Positions 9,278 through 20,191 of a stretch of 20,196 nucleotides of DNA are shown here, in pieces. Below the pieces are notes generated by a model. That model was not told the DNA's origin. It saw nothing but the letters and a program-made list of their open reading frames with translations, and did not search any database. The number at the start of each line of letters is the position of its first letter. Position 1 is the first letter of the stretch. Source of the DNA: Tubiluchus corallicola (lineage: Eukaryota; Priapulida; Priapulimorpha; Priapulimorphida; Tubiluchidae); NCBI GenBank assembly GCA_030141605.1, contig JAQGDQ010000361.1:217013-237208 (forward strand), in the 5' to 3' direction. The position numbers were made by a program, and so were the translations under genes.

Positions 9278-10707
9278 TGTACCAAAATCGGGCGCGCAGA
9301 TATGTAAATTTAAGTTGCGCAAGAGGCGCTACGAAGCTCGAAAAGCTTAAAATGGTCATCCGAAATATTGGACCTATTCAATAACTAGCTACCAACTATT
9401 GAAAGGGCAATTTTATAAGTTCTATCTACAAATCTATTTGTTCTTCTTGTTCTATTTACAGTTCTATTTATATAAAGTTTACCTTAGCACATAAAAATTG
9501 TATGTAAAAGTCAAAAATCACACTACAAGCTAAGATTCAAGACATGTTATGCACTATTAAAGAACTACAAATATATACAAATATATAATAAAAATATACA
9601 GGCTCCAATGCAAAAGTTTAAAAAACCTGCCATCAATCAATCATGCCATCTAAGACGACTGGTCTATGATGACTTAAAGGTTCATCTGAGTAAATTCTTT
9701 AGTTATTATCAAATGAGCCCAAATAGTTTTGACGAACTGCTTGCGTAAGCTCAACACCATGTGGAAATAAATTAGATAAGAGATACGACTCTTACCTTTT
9801 ATCTACTCTTACCATTCGATGTAAGGCATATTCTCGTGTAGCAGTGGTAGTATTCTTGTATACATTACCTTAAAAACTGTATAAAGTTGACAGACTCGAA
9901 ATTCCTAATGCAAATGTTTTTAGCAATATCAGTTTACACGAAAAGATTAAATTATTTAGTCGTGTTAATTTTGTACAATTAACTGTTCGAATATTTCTCG
10001 AGGACGGCATGGACCTTTTTTCTATAAGGCAAGTGTGACTGACTCTATAAGGAGTGTGGCAGCTTGAGTAACTCACCAAGTCTAATTATAAGAGGTGACT
10101 GTTATTGTGAAAATAATAGTGGCATTAATAGTAAGAAAAATCAACAGTGTATTGCAGAACTGTTTGTTTAATGGTACCTCTTAATGAGAAGCTGGCTTCC
10201 TCTTACGCTCAAAGTTTGGCTTAAAGTTGCATGTCTGTGCGCTGTCTTTGGTTTATGATGATGTAAATGTCTGGTATAAGCAGTGAAACGGATTACGGAA
10301 TTTTAATGAACTAAAAATTGGAAGCAAGCGTAATATGTGACCAAAAATGTTTTTGGATTAGCTTTCAGGCGTGACTCAAAAGAAAACAATAGAACGATAC
10401 AAAATAAAACAAAAAACAAAAGAACAAAACAAAACGAAAAGGTACTTTTATGGTTTAACGCCAAATTTTCTCAAGAGAATAGCATCTGTTTTCTGTAATG
10501 AATTATTGAAAAGCTCTAATTTGTGTTTGACATTTCATTAGCAACCGAAACAAGAGCGGTTTTTAACTGTTTGTGGTACGTTAGCGCATTTACAAGATAG
10601 AATTTCAAAAATGATCCTTTTTTATATTTTTTCCTCAATAGAGTGCACGAATTTATAATAAACATACTCACTTTAATACTGTTAAGCACTCTGCAACCTA
10701 AAATATT
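9278..10707. other. AT-rich non-coding sequence
   Basis: About 1.4 kb with no supported gene. It includes A/T simple stretches around 9568-9600 and an A-rich AAAAC-type stretch at about 10381-10440, neither a clean array. Confidence 0.45.
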
Positions 10708-10897
10708 TCACAAACTAACATGATTTTCAACAGCAAAAATATTCCACGAGCGTGTTGCACGTGTTTGCAAAAGCAAAAATTGAAGTACAGTGCCACTGTG
10801 AGACATTCAGTGTGTTGTACTAAAACTAGGCAAGTTTTAAGATGAGAATTCAAATTTCAAGTTTACAACTGTGCACACGCATGAACTGTCGAACACA
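10708..10897 (-). repeat. Dispersed repeat family A, segment 1, copy 2 (inverted)
   Basis: The complement of this stretch aligns along its whole 190 bp with 1455-1644 at roughly 85-90% identity by eye. The best-conserved part is the end carrying ACACGTGCAACACGCTCG and AATATTTTTGCTGTTGAAAA. Sequence beyond 10708 does not continue the match, which sets one boundary of this segment. The other end continues weakly past 10900 (CAGATG next to the GTTCGACAG motif). Confidence 0.7.
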
Positions 10898-11420
10898 TCT
10901 GATGTGAAAGGTACATCACCTATTTTTGTGCAATGCGTTTCCGAAATGCACACGCTAGTGCCCGTCTAACTAACGAATGGCGAAATGTATGTAACAGTGA
11001 AGAACTAGTAGCGTGAACGTGAAATTGTCTTTGTCTTGTAATATATTTTAAACAGTGGATTGTTTTCACATTGGGTCCGGTTTTGCTGTAATTAGATTAT
11101 GGTTGTGAATGCCAGAATGTTCATAAGCCCTTGCTGTTTATTTAACCTGAAAAATTACCCATTGCGAGCAATGAGTTGCAGAAAGAAAGGGAGAAGCAGA
11201 AGAATTGCGAAAATAATGACTGATTTTACCTGCATTGCACGGCAGTTCTCTTGGGAAATCAGAGCGTTTTTGGAAAAATTACAAAGCCTTGCCAAAGAAT
11301 TTGTTTCGGTACCATTTTTGCATATATGGAAATGTCTTCAATAGACAACGTCGTGATTCTATTACTAACTAAATAAGTTGCGCAACTGCTATAGATGTAT
11401 TTGTATTATGATACACATAT
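10898..11420. other. Non-coding sequence with an unsupported short frame
   Basis: An 81-codon plus-strand frame (11099-11344) has a basic middle (KKGRSRR) but no recognised domain and no splice context that I can defend. I treat the region as non-coding. Confidence 0.4.
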
Positions 11421-12060
<640 letters not shown>

Positions 12061-12400
12061 AAGATTTTTATTTTTATTTTCGTATCATCTATAAAACATT
12101 CAGGTACATTTAATACAAATGCATCAAATAAGAGCTCAACTTTGAGCCGTAAGAGACCAATGTTTCATATAATTAAAATAAAACAATAAAAAGGTGACAT
12201 ATAAGGTGCGTGTAGGTGCTAAGACCGGAAGAAAATTACCCGCCACTAAACCGGTAGTAAAGACCCGTCATTACAATACCGAATGACCACTTCATAGTTC
12301 TAGTCAAATGTTTTAACACTTGGCTTCGAAGAGTCGGTAATTATGTCTGTAACCGAATGACTTATAACCTAATCTGATAGTACAATTTTAGCTACAATTC
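12061..12400 (-). mobile_element. Possible retroposon 3' end abutting the tetranucleotide array
   Basis: On the minus strand the sequence reads through an AT-rich stretch, with GGCTCAAAGTTGAGCTC able to form a small hairpin, to AAAATAAAAATAAAAATC and then into the CTGT/TATC array. An AATAAA-type signal directly before a tandem tail suggests a LINE or SINE end that seeded the microsatellite. No coding remnant was found and the 5' limit is arbitrary. This is weak inference. Confidence 0.25.
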
Positions 12401-13724
12401 GCCACGGGGCATACTAAGCTCTTGACGTACAGTTTAATTTTGCTTCGCGTCGACTAATAAGAATGACACGTATCGCTGACACTAATACAGAAAACCTCTT
12501 AATACTGGAGGGAAGTTAATTTCGTTTTCCTAATTTTGTTTTCTCTCGCTGTAGTGCTTTTACATTGTTATAATAATAACAGTTCCGAGAAGTGAGGGTA
12601 AATATCTGACAGAAAAACGCCTGGCAGTGACATTGTAATGATGAAAATGAACACAAAAACGTTTGTGGAAACTAATAAAGAGAGATTGCTATCTAGGAAG
12701 CTCTATTAGATTGCTATCTATTGAAATCTCGTTAGAAACAGCACGCCACTATTTTAGGGAAAACACAAGGCCCAATCTTAAACTGTAGCTCAAAACAATC
12801 TATTTTATAAAATATTGAAAGACAACATAGCGTATTTTCAAGCGTCAAGACATCTTACCAATTGGTGAAAACATTTTAAACAATTAACAATTTTCTTTTC
12901 TGGTTAGATAAGTCTTTCAAGCAGGCAAGCGACATGCTAAGTAACATAACTGGAAAGGTTTTTGGCGCATAGTTTAACATTTCCTTTTCTTCCGCTGATT
13001 TATGCTGTGCGTATATGACGTCATGTAATAGCGACTTCGGAACAGTATTGCGGGAGATTTAAAATGAAGACAAACAAAAAATCATTTCAACGCCAGTACG
13101 ATATACGTACAAAATTGCTGTAAAGTAATATAATTTTTTTAAGGTGATTTTTCTGAAACCTAATTCATGTACCCATTTTCTTGTCCATTAAGGTACATCC
13201 CGTTTCCCGCTGTTTGGATCCACAGTCGCGGACGTAAAATAAAAAAGAATGTTACTAGGTCCCCTGTATTTGTTGCCTTACAGCCTCGCTGTCTGATAGT
13301 CTGGCAATATGTCGGTTAATTACCGATGTATCGGTTTTTCCCTACTGAGCTGAGCCATCGCTGAGTTCTGGGCATCTGGCATGACAATACATTCAATTGT
13401 GCAAGTCATTTCGGATGAAGCGCTTCCGTCTGATCGTTCACTCAGAAACACTCTCGATATCCAGCAATGCCTTTATTGTAAATATAATCTAGAGCAAAAT
13501 AATCATATGCGTGTGTTCTTTTGTTAAATCTTGCTTCACAGTAACATTATTTTAGTGACAGAGAATAATGGATAAACTTACAGGACAGGTTTCACAATAT
13601 TGCTATAACCCGATAAGAAAAAATGTGAAAAATGTCAGCCTTCACCCTCAGACGTTATTTGCACGCCGGGATGGTGGCTGTTCCATTTCTTTGTGTTATT
13701 ATGGTTTTTATGCTCGAATGGCAA
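12401..13724. other. AT-rich non-coding sequence
   Basis: No gene is supported. A 13-bp direct repeat, AGATTGCTATCTA, is at 12683-12695 and 12708-12720, and a palindromic CRE-type site, ATGACGTCAT, is at 13015-13024. Confidence 0.45.
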
Positions 13725-13775
13725 AGCTGCTGCTGCTATTGTTGCTGCTACTGCTGCTGCTGCCATTGTTGCTGG
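13725..13775 (+). repeat. Short imperfect (CTG)n trinucleotide repeat
   Basis: About 50 bp of GCTGCTGCTG with CTA, TTG and CCA interruptions. It lies in a 77-codon frame (13568-13801) that becomes poly-leucine here; the frame has no other recognisable feature. Confidence 0.8.
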
Positions 13776-14149
13776 CAATGAATTACATGAAACTTATATA
13801 AATGTGCCTATATAAAGTTAAATAACTATACAGGCTAGAGAAACTCTTGTAATGAGTAACAGTAAATATAATTTATTTTAATGAATCATGTTCGAATTTA
13901 ACTCAGCACCACATCTTCCAGGGACAGTTGATTTTGGATTAGTTTAGTGCATTTATTAGTCTTATTTAAAAAGCAAATATATATATATGTGTGTTTAAAG
14001 CAATTCACTGGTAAAATTTAGTTTGCACGTCTTACTTGTACAAAATGTAAGAACTATAATCCCTACAGTAGTCTAACTTTTTAGACACGTTATTTGTTTA
14101 TTTTGGTAATGCAGAGATCAGTGCTTGCAAACACAATTGCAAAAAATTA
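13776..14149. other. AT-rich non-coding sequence
   Basis: Only a short ATATATATATATGTGTG stretch near 13978-13994 stands out. Confidence 0.45.
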
Positions 14150-14511
14150 CAATAAGTTTTTTCAAAGTTTCGTTGTGCACTCGCGCAGTTGCTGTAGGTC
14201 AAAGTTTAAGTGTACCAGAGCAACGCCTCTTAACTACAAGCGTCACGTGACATGTTGATAAAGCTTTGCCGTCTGCTGTGTCAGTTCAGTAACTTCTGTT
14301 GCATTAGTGTGATTTACTAGCAGGATGTTGCCTGGGAACAATAAAAAAGAACTAGGTAAGGTTCTAACTAGCTGTTAAAACTGTTAGTGTTGTTTACAAT
14401 GGCATGGGCTGCGAGGCATTTTCAAATATACACAAATGCGTTGTCTGGTACACTTAAACTTTGATCTTGTAACGATCATCATCAATTGCTGTAACTGTGA
14501 AAAGCTTATTA
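14150..14511 (+). mobile_element. Fold-back MITE-like element, family B, copy 2
   Basis: This is a 362-bp copy of the element at 6600-6995, in the same orientation. Its internal inverted repeat is nearly perfect: the 28 bases at 14199-14226 match the complement of the 27 bases at 14438-14464 apart from a one-base indel (core AGTTTAAGTGTACCAGA). The outer ends pair CAATAAG at 14150 with CTTATT ending at 14510. The spacer between the inner arms is about 211 bp and holds GTCACGTGAC (14242-14251). It ends about 750 bp upstream of the receptor start codon, so it could influence that promoter. Confidence 0.75.
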
Positions 14512-15006
14512 TGTCTTTTCTGAACAATTAACAGCATAATATGCAAATAACTAAGGCTCGTTATATTTTTCAGTAACTGCAAACTAAGGATTGATCCTGA
14601 CGAACGTCCTTTCCTAAAGAATTTGTGATAGCGATTTAAAAGCTACTAATTGTGATTCTGGCTTAGCAAGACAGATAGCATCATTAGAAATGATTTCCCT
14701 GGAGCGCTGCTGAGTCCAGCTTTCTCAGATTGTTTGGAAAAAACAACTGTAAGCTCTTAGTACAGTGGTCACTCTAAAGAGACTTAAAATTGGGGCTAAG
14801 AATGGTGCGATGACGCTGATAAAAGTGACGAATGGTAACGCTTTCATTAATTTTTGATGATAATGAAAGAGGAAGCACATTTATCTCGTCAGTAAAAGAG
14901 GAGACGGCTGAATTATTCATGTTCCGGGCAACAAATGAGCAGTGCTTTTAGTGTTTATGTTCTGATTTGCGTAATGTGATATTTTCGTGTATTTTGGTTG
15001 CAAAGC
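14512..15006. other. 5' flank of the receptor gene, no motif assigned
   Basis: This non-coding stretch separates the fold-back element from the CRE-like cluster. The short string GATTTCCCTGG at about 14691 also occurs at about 7056, both downstream of a family B copy, which may mean the duplicated unit is longer than the element. Confidence 0.4.
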
Positions 15007-15089
15007 TACGTCATTGTGACGTCATACTACAGATTAGTTATTTGTCTCCGACGAAACTGCAAATTAGTGGTTGCGTCATGATTACGTCA
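15007..15089 (+). promoter_or_regulatory. Cluster of CRE/ATF-like sites upstream of the receptor
   Basis: Four CGTCA cores lie in the same orientation within 83 bp: TACGTCA at 15007, the full palindrome TGACGTCA at 15017-15024, TGCGTCA at 15072 and TTACGTCA at 15082. The two pairs are about 65 bp apart and are each followed by a CATA(C)T/CATACC-like string and TTATTTG, so the pair looks duplicated. TGACGTCA is the consensus for CREB/ATF bZIP factors. The position 180-260 bp before the ATG suits a promoter element, but no transcription start is visible. Confidence 0.45.
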
Positions 15090-15264
15090 TCATACCTTAT
15101 TTGCTTAGCACAGTTTTCGTTTTGGAGTAAAAAAACGTAAAAAGGCTTGCAAAAAATTCTAATTACATGTGAGGCGCTACATTAGCTCAGAAGAATCAAG
15201 CAATCAACACTGGATAATGCAGTAGAAATAGTTTTATAAAACTGATTATAAAGTTCAGAAAAAA

Positions 15265-15716
15265 ATGGCTGACAGTTTCTATAACGACTCGCTAGATGTC
15301 TCTCATTTGCCGGCATTGTTTGTGAATCAAACGGAATGTCCCGAGAATTCGTCACTGAATGCATCTTGCTTGGAAGTATTGGAACAAGACGAAAACATCT
15401 ACATTCAGCCCTGGTTTGTGCAGTTAGTTTACATTATTATGTTTGGAGCTATTGTAGTCATCGCTGCTGGTGGCAACGTCATAGTTATCTGGATTGTTTT
15501 GGCACACAAACGAATGCGCACGGTGACGAACTACTTTTTGCTGAACTTATCTGCGTCTGACTGCCTTATTTCAGTGTTCAATGTGTGCTTTAATTTTACT
15601 TACATGCTGTACGCCGATTGGCCGTTCGGACTGATGTACTGTCGAATCAGCAACTTCGTTGCAACGCTGACGATTTGTGCCAGCACATTTACGTTAATGG
15701 CTATATCAATTGACAG
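15265..15716 (+). CDS. Tachykinin-receptor-like class A GPCR, first coding exon (partial)
   Basis: The exon encodes 150 codons plus two bases of the 151st. The start is the first ATG after an in-frame TAG at 15229-15231 and has a good context (AAAATGG). Residues 1-50 are extracellular with N-glycosylation sequons at N7, N21, N28 and N32. TM1 is about 52-80, with GN at 70-71 (N1.50). The first loop HKRMRTVTNYF is a hallmark of tachykinin/neurokinin receptors. TM2 is about 90-114 with D99 (2.50). ECL1 carries DWPFG; C126 (3.25) would form the conserved disulfide; TM3 ends IDR at 149-151 (D3.49, R3.50). The DWPFG and FTLMAISIDR context resembles arthropod and mollusc tachykinin-related-peptide receptors, so the ligand is probably a tachykinin-type neuropeptide signalling at the plasma membrane through G proteins. 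TM4-TM7 lie on exons outside the window. A neighbouring family such as neuropeptide Y/F-type receptors is less likely. Confidence 0.9.
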
Positions 15717-15722
15717 GTAAGC
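15717..15722 (+). other. Splice donor of the receptor intron (phase 2, within DRY)
   Basis: AG|GTAAGC is a strong U2-type donor that splits the arginine codon of the DRY motif after its second base. Reading on without splicing meets TAA at 15718-15720, inside the donor itself. From memory, an intron at this point of DRY recurs in many GPCR genes including vertebrate tachykinin receptors, which supports the boundary. Confidence 0.85.
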
Positions 15723-16104
15723 AGCATGGAAGATATTGAAGCTTATATGCTAAAGTAATTCCGCTATTGTTTGTAGTTAGTTAACGTCTTTAGCTGGTGG
15801 CGTTAATGTTTTAGCTTCAATCCGCCTTAAGTATTCAATATTTACTTTTCTCGACCAGAAAGATTTTAAGCAACCTTACTCCGGAAATGACATTGTAGAA
15901 ACATCATCAGGCAGAGAGTAGGAGCGTCTGACGTCGTTTAAAATTCCAGAACACAGTGAAAAAAATGACACTACTGCACACGCAGCTGTCACCAACCCAA
16001 CTTGTCTACACTGAACTGCGTGTGTTTTTTATAGTAATAAAAATTAAACTTTCTTCAAAAACATGTGTTGTTTGCAACTGTTAAATTGATTGTGGGAAAT
16101 TGTT
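15723..16104. other. Receptor intron, unique part
   Basis: No acceptor followed by a frame continuing the DRY motif is seen here or elsewhere downstream in the window, so the intron is taken to extend to the window end, at least 4.48 kb. Confidence 0.6.
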
Positions 16105-16124
16105 AATATTGTTGCTGCTGTTGT

Positions 16125-16178
<54 letters not shown>

Positions 16179-16265
16179 TTCTGCTGTTGCTTTTGTTGCT
16201 GTTGCTCAAGGTGTTGCTACTGCAGTTGTCACTCGTTGTTACTGCTGCTGTTGTTGTTGTCGTCA
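16105..16265 (+). repeat. Imperfect (GTT/GCT)n trinucleotide repeat in the intron
   Basis: About 160 bp of mixed GTT and GCT triplets with GTTTCT-like and non-repeat interruptions (AAGGTGTTGCTACTGCAG), ending next to CGTCATCACCATCAC. Open frames through it on both strands are low-complexity (poly-L, poly-V/A, poly-N/S) and are not exons. Confidence 0.85.
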
Positions 16266-16831
16266 TCACCATCACAGTTTTCATTGTCATTTTTATAAAA
16301 CAGGTGTCGTCTTTATTATTGTGTCTGGTGCAAGAAAATGAAAATTTCACCGTCATGATTTTGATAATATGAGACGCATAACGATCGTACAAGATATCAT
16401 TTATTATAATCTCCGACTCAGTATACTTTAGGTATTATTTTCCAGCATTTTGTCTTGCAAATATTTAAAATGTTGTAAATTATTAAAGCCTTTAAAAGCT
16501 TTCTGTGTTACTGCAGTGATTAACGTTTGCATAATGCATAGTGGGACAACGATTAAGCTCAAGGACGCATGCGCTAAAGGTGCTTTGAACTACAAATAGT
16601 GATGGAGCTAAAATCTTTTTACTTTAAAAAAAGTTTAAAACCGCCAAATGTTAAAATATGATAATTAAAGGCAGGTAATCTGTGTTTGTTAAAGGGAAGG
16701 TAAACCTGTTCTGGGTATTCAGTCTGGTGCATTAAAACTTCAGTGAAAAAGAAAATTTCAGAACCCTCAGAAAAACAAATAACTACCCTTCCTTGTCTTA
16801 ATGCTATCTCATTAAGGATTAATCAGTGTAG
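16266..16831. other. Receptor intron, AT-rich sequence
   Basis: No exon, RNA gene or repeat was recognised. Confidence 0.45.
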
Positions 16832-16838
16832 AGTAAGT

Positions 16839-16869
<31 letters not shown>
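16832..16869 (+). repeat. (TAAG)n microsatellite
   Basis: About nine TAAG units with one short phase break at the start. They are followed by TCATCTATTTATCACATTTT. On the minus strand this is an AT-rich stretch ending in GATAAATAGATGAC and a TTAC tail, like a retroposon 3' end, but no AATAAA signal is present. Confidence 0.85.
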
Positions 16870-17740
16870 CATCTATTTATCACATTTTACACTAAATACG
16901 GGACATATAACAACAACATAATTTAGTATGAGGGTATTTAGGACTGATATGACAATATATTTTACAAATTGTATAAAAAAAGATTAAACAGCTTATGACC
17001 AATAATAGACCTCCACAAAATGTGCCAAAAAGCCTACACTATTATATAAGTTAACTTATAAAATAGCAACAAACAGCAAAACACAGAAAAAGCCGTTCAG
17101 TGTTCCGTGGAGGCTATGGATGCACCTAAATCTTTTAAGCAAGTACTTGCATCTGGATTTTAATATTGTTAAACTATAACACAGTGATGCAGCTGGCATA
17201 GTTTATACACTAGTAAAATCTTAGTGCAAGATGTATGCAGGCTCGAGCAGCTGTTTCCCAAAAAATGGTGATTTAGCAGTTTGCATGGTCACTGATGGCT
17301 AACATACAAAGCACACAAAAGACAGGCTTATGCAAAGCTTGTGGGCCATATTTCGCAGGCTAACTTCACCAGTTATAATTAACTATAAACTTCAAGCATA
17401 GTATTACTTGCTTCCACTAACACTATAATATAATATCATATTTACACTACATCATGACAACTTCAACACGACACAGTCCTAGCCTCTCAACAAGATTATT
17501 AAATTATTAGTGACAAGATTGTTAAATGAGTAAATTATCTGAGTTAGTGATGTTCAAGTGATTGATGAAAGGGTGGCGAAAAACTAAAAGTTACCAAAGT
17601 CAACCACCCTGATGCATTCGAGGTAATTACTGTACTTACAAGGCTTAAAAATGCTTTACAAATGACTTTTAAGTTAAAACTCATATACAGGATCTGATGG
17701 AGAAAAAAAATCAAAAATCAAGACTGCCGAAAGCTGATCT
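16870..17740. other. Receptor intron; possible minus-strand retroposon body
   Basis: The sequence is AT-rich and non-coding in all frames. It could be the 3' untranslated part of a LINE read on the minus strand, because it adjoins the (TAAG)n tail, but no reverse-transcriptase or endonuclease motif is present. Confidence 0.3.
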
Positions 17741-18050
17741 GTTTTTCTCTGTCTTTCTCTCCGTTTCCGTTTTTTTCTTTTTTGTTCTCTCTCTGTTGTT
17801 TCATCGTGTTCCAACCTTTTTTCATCTTAAAATAGTTTCTATTAAATGTTTCTGCCTTTTCCTTGTCCACTCTTTCTCTACCTTTCTTCTGTCACGGAAT
17901 TCTACCCAACCCTTCCATTCCTTCTCTATTTTTCTTCCTGCATTTTCCCCCTCAGGCTTCCCCTTTCCTCCTACTTTTTTCCACCTCCTTCAATTTCTAT
18001 TTCTCACCTTCTCTTCCTCTTCTCACGTTCCTCTTCCCGCTACAAAGCGT
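17741..18050 (+). repeat. Pyrimidine-rich low-complexity tract
   Basis: About 300 bp are dominated by C and T on the plus strand (runs such as TTTTTTTCTTTTTTGTTCTC and CTTCTCTTCCTCTTCTCACG). Three overlapping frames of 65-134 codons are open here because stop codons need purines. Their S/F/L/P-rich products have no domain and are rejected as genes. Confidence 0.8.
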
Positions 18051-18469
18051 CAGCAGCTGAAAACATCCAGACTCGTTTTAATGAACCTAATGTGTTTCTA
18101 GTTTGTGTAAATGGACTACATTCAGACCACATTAGTGGCTTCCGCTTAGAAGCATAGAGAGCTCTCTATGAAGATTATAAACAGCAGGAATTCCCAGTGG
18201 TGAAAATATTCTCTCTGAAATATGATATTTAAAAGCGTCTTCTAAGAGCAAAAATTTCGCTATAAAAGTGTTGTTGTGTATAGGTTATTGTCTCTAACGT
18301 TGAAATATCCGTTGCAACAAAGCTTTTGTAATACCTGATGTAAAGATAATCAAAATTTATTGCACAACGCGTCTCGAACAAAAACTGGTCATGATCAATG
18401 TTTCGTAACAAGAAGCTGTAGCTAAAACAATAAAGGCTAGGGGAATTTTAATATTATTATTATGACAAT
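18051..18469. other. Receptor intron, AT-rich sequence
   Basis: No gene or repeat is supported. Confidence 0.4.
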
Positions 18470-18800
18470 AATATTATAAAATTTTACAACAGTATTGTAT
18501 AACGTGGAGCTGATTGTGCTTATGCGCATGTCACGTAGTACTTGTGAAGAAAACGTAAAAAAGCAGCAGTAAATGTGAAATTATAGAATTAAATAGCTCG
18601 CCGGACATCTAATCCATTGTGCTCCATGCTGGTTACCATTACGGAGCAAGTGCTGAGGTGGAAAACGCATCTGCCCGTGAGCCCACTGAACCGACGAGGC
18701 CATTCCATGCAATGGCTTCGCATGGACGAGACCACGACAATGTAGAGGGTTGGGTCGAAAATAAATGGCATTTCGCTCCAGTAACAATATTATAAAATTT
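18470..18800. repeat. Candidate insertion between 15-bp direct repeats, with a GC-richer core
   Basis: AATATTATAAAATTT occurs exactly at 18470-18484 and 18786-18800, enclosing 301 bp. Within it 18598-18780 is clearly richer in G and C than its surroundings and contains a near-palindrome, GCCATTCCATGCAATGGC, at 18699-18716. The arrangement resembles a short retroposon with a target-site duplication, but I find no pol III boxes or tail, and the direct repeat is pure A/T. Minus-strand frames of 60-68 codons across the core have no recognised domain. Confidence 0.3.
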
Positions 18801-18946
18801 CAATTCAATGTGACAACAATGCATCAATATTGGATCTAAAACGGTACAACGTTCCTCATGTTATAAATTAAAATTTCCCTGACTGTTGTCTTTTATCAGC
18901 TTTTGGTCGAAAATCGTTAAACTATAAATTTTCAATATCTTTACAA

Positions 18947-19073
<127 letters not shown>

Positions 19074-19823
19074 TTTTTTTTTCATACATTAGAAAGTGCA
19101 TAGCATTGTATAGAAGTTTTAGTTATTATTTATAAATGTTTTGAGACGGTAAAATTACGTTTTGAATATTTTACTGTATTATCTCTGTTGCTCCCATATT
19201 TATACATTTACACTTTCTCTTGGACTACTTAATGTCATAAAATAAGTCACTTCACTGAGTAACAAAGTTACCAAATGATTTCTCGAAGCCACGGATTGTA
19301 TTATTTGTTCAATATTGGGTCAAAATTTTGCGCAAGCAAAAACTTCACATCAAAAAAAAAATGGAGGTGATGCATTTATTCAAAGATAAGTCTATCATCA
19401 AACAGTAATGCTGCCAGCTTTTGCATTCAAAAGATTTCTTCCAGATGTCCCATAATCTTCATAGGCAAATTGCATTTTTGCGTCATTTTCCAAGTTACGT
19501 ATATTTACGTAGGGAAAACCTTAAAAGGAAAACACGTAAGCTGCAGTGAAATTCTTTTATACTGAGAAGAAAGAGTCTTCTTTTATTCCTGTGTGCTATT
19601 GTATGTGAAAATCAAAGTAGTTTTTGCCCAAATTACGCACGGTACTTAAGTTGTTTACATGTGGCTTATTAAAGGTGGAAGCCCACAGTCTGTGATTGGT
19701 CAGTAGCACCAAAGAGCAGCAAAGCGCGGCAAAGTTTTGGAAAATATGAATAAGAAGCAGAATATAAAAAGTTAGAGGAAAACAATATGTAATTTTAAAC
19801 GATGTCTCAAAAGTAATATATTG

Positions 19824-19827
<4 letters not shown>
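19074..19827. other. Receptor intron, AT-rich sequence
   Basis: No exon or RNA gene was recognised. A motif GTGATTGGTCAG (an inverted CCAAT) occurs near 19691, followed by AAAGAGCAGCAAAGCGCGGC; its meaning is unclear. Confidence 0.4.

Positions 19828-20191
<364 letters not shown>

Noticed and set aside
11099-11344. 81-codon frame with a basic KKGRSRR patch
   Set aside because: No domain, no strong start context and no neighbouring exon; length is within chance for this composition.
15235-15240. TATAAA as the receptor core promoter
   Set aside because: It lies only 25 bp before the ATG, so transcription would start at or past the start codon; AT-rich DNA gives this hexamer often.
15182-15560. 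Minus-strand 60-codon and plus-strand 74-codon frames overlapping the receptor exon
   Set aside because: They are shadows of the receptor frame, which alone shows transmembrane helices and conserved GPCR residues.
17697-18101. 134-codon plus-strand frame rich in F, S, L and P, hydrophobic at first sight
   Set aside because: The pyrimidine-rich tract lacks stop codons by composition, and three overlapping frames are open at once.
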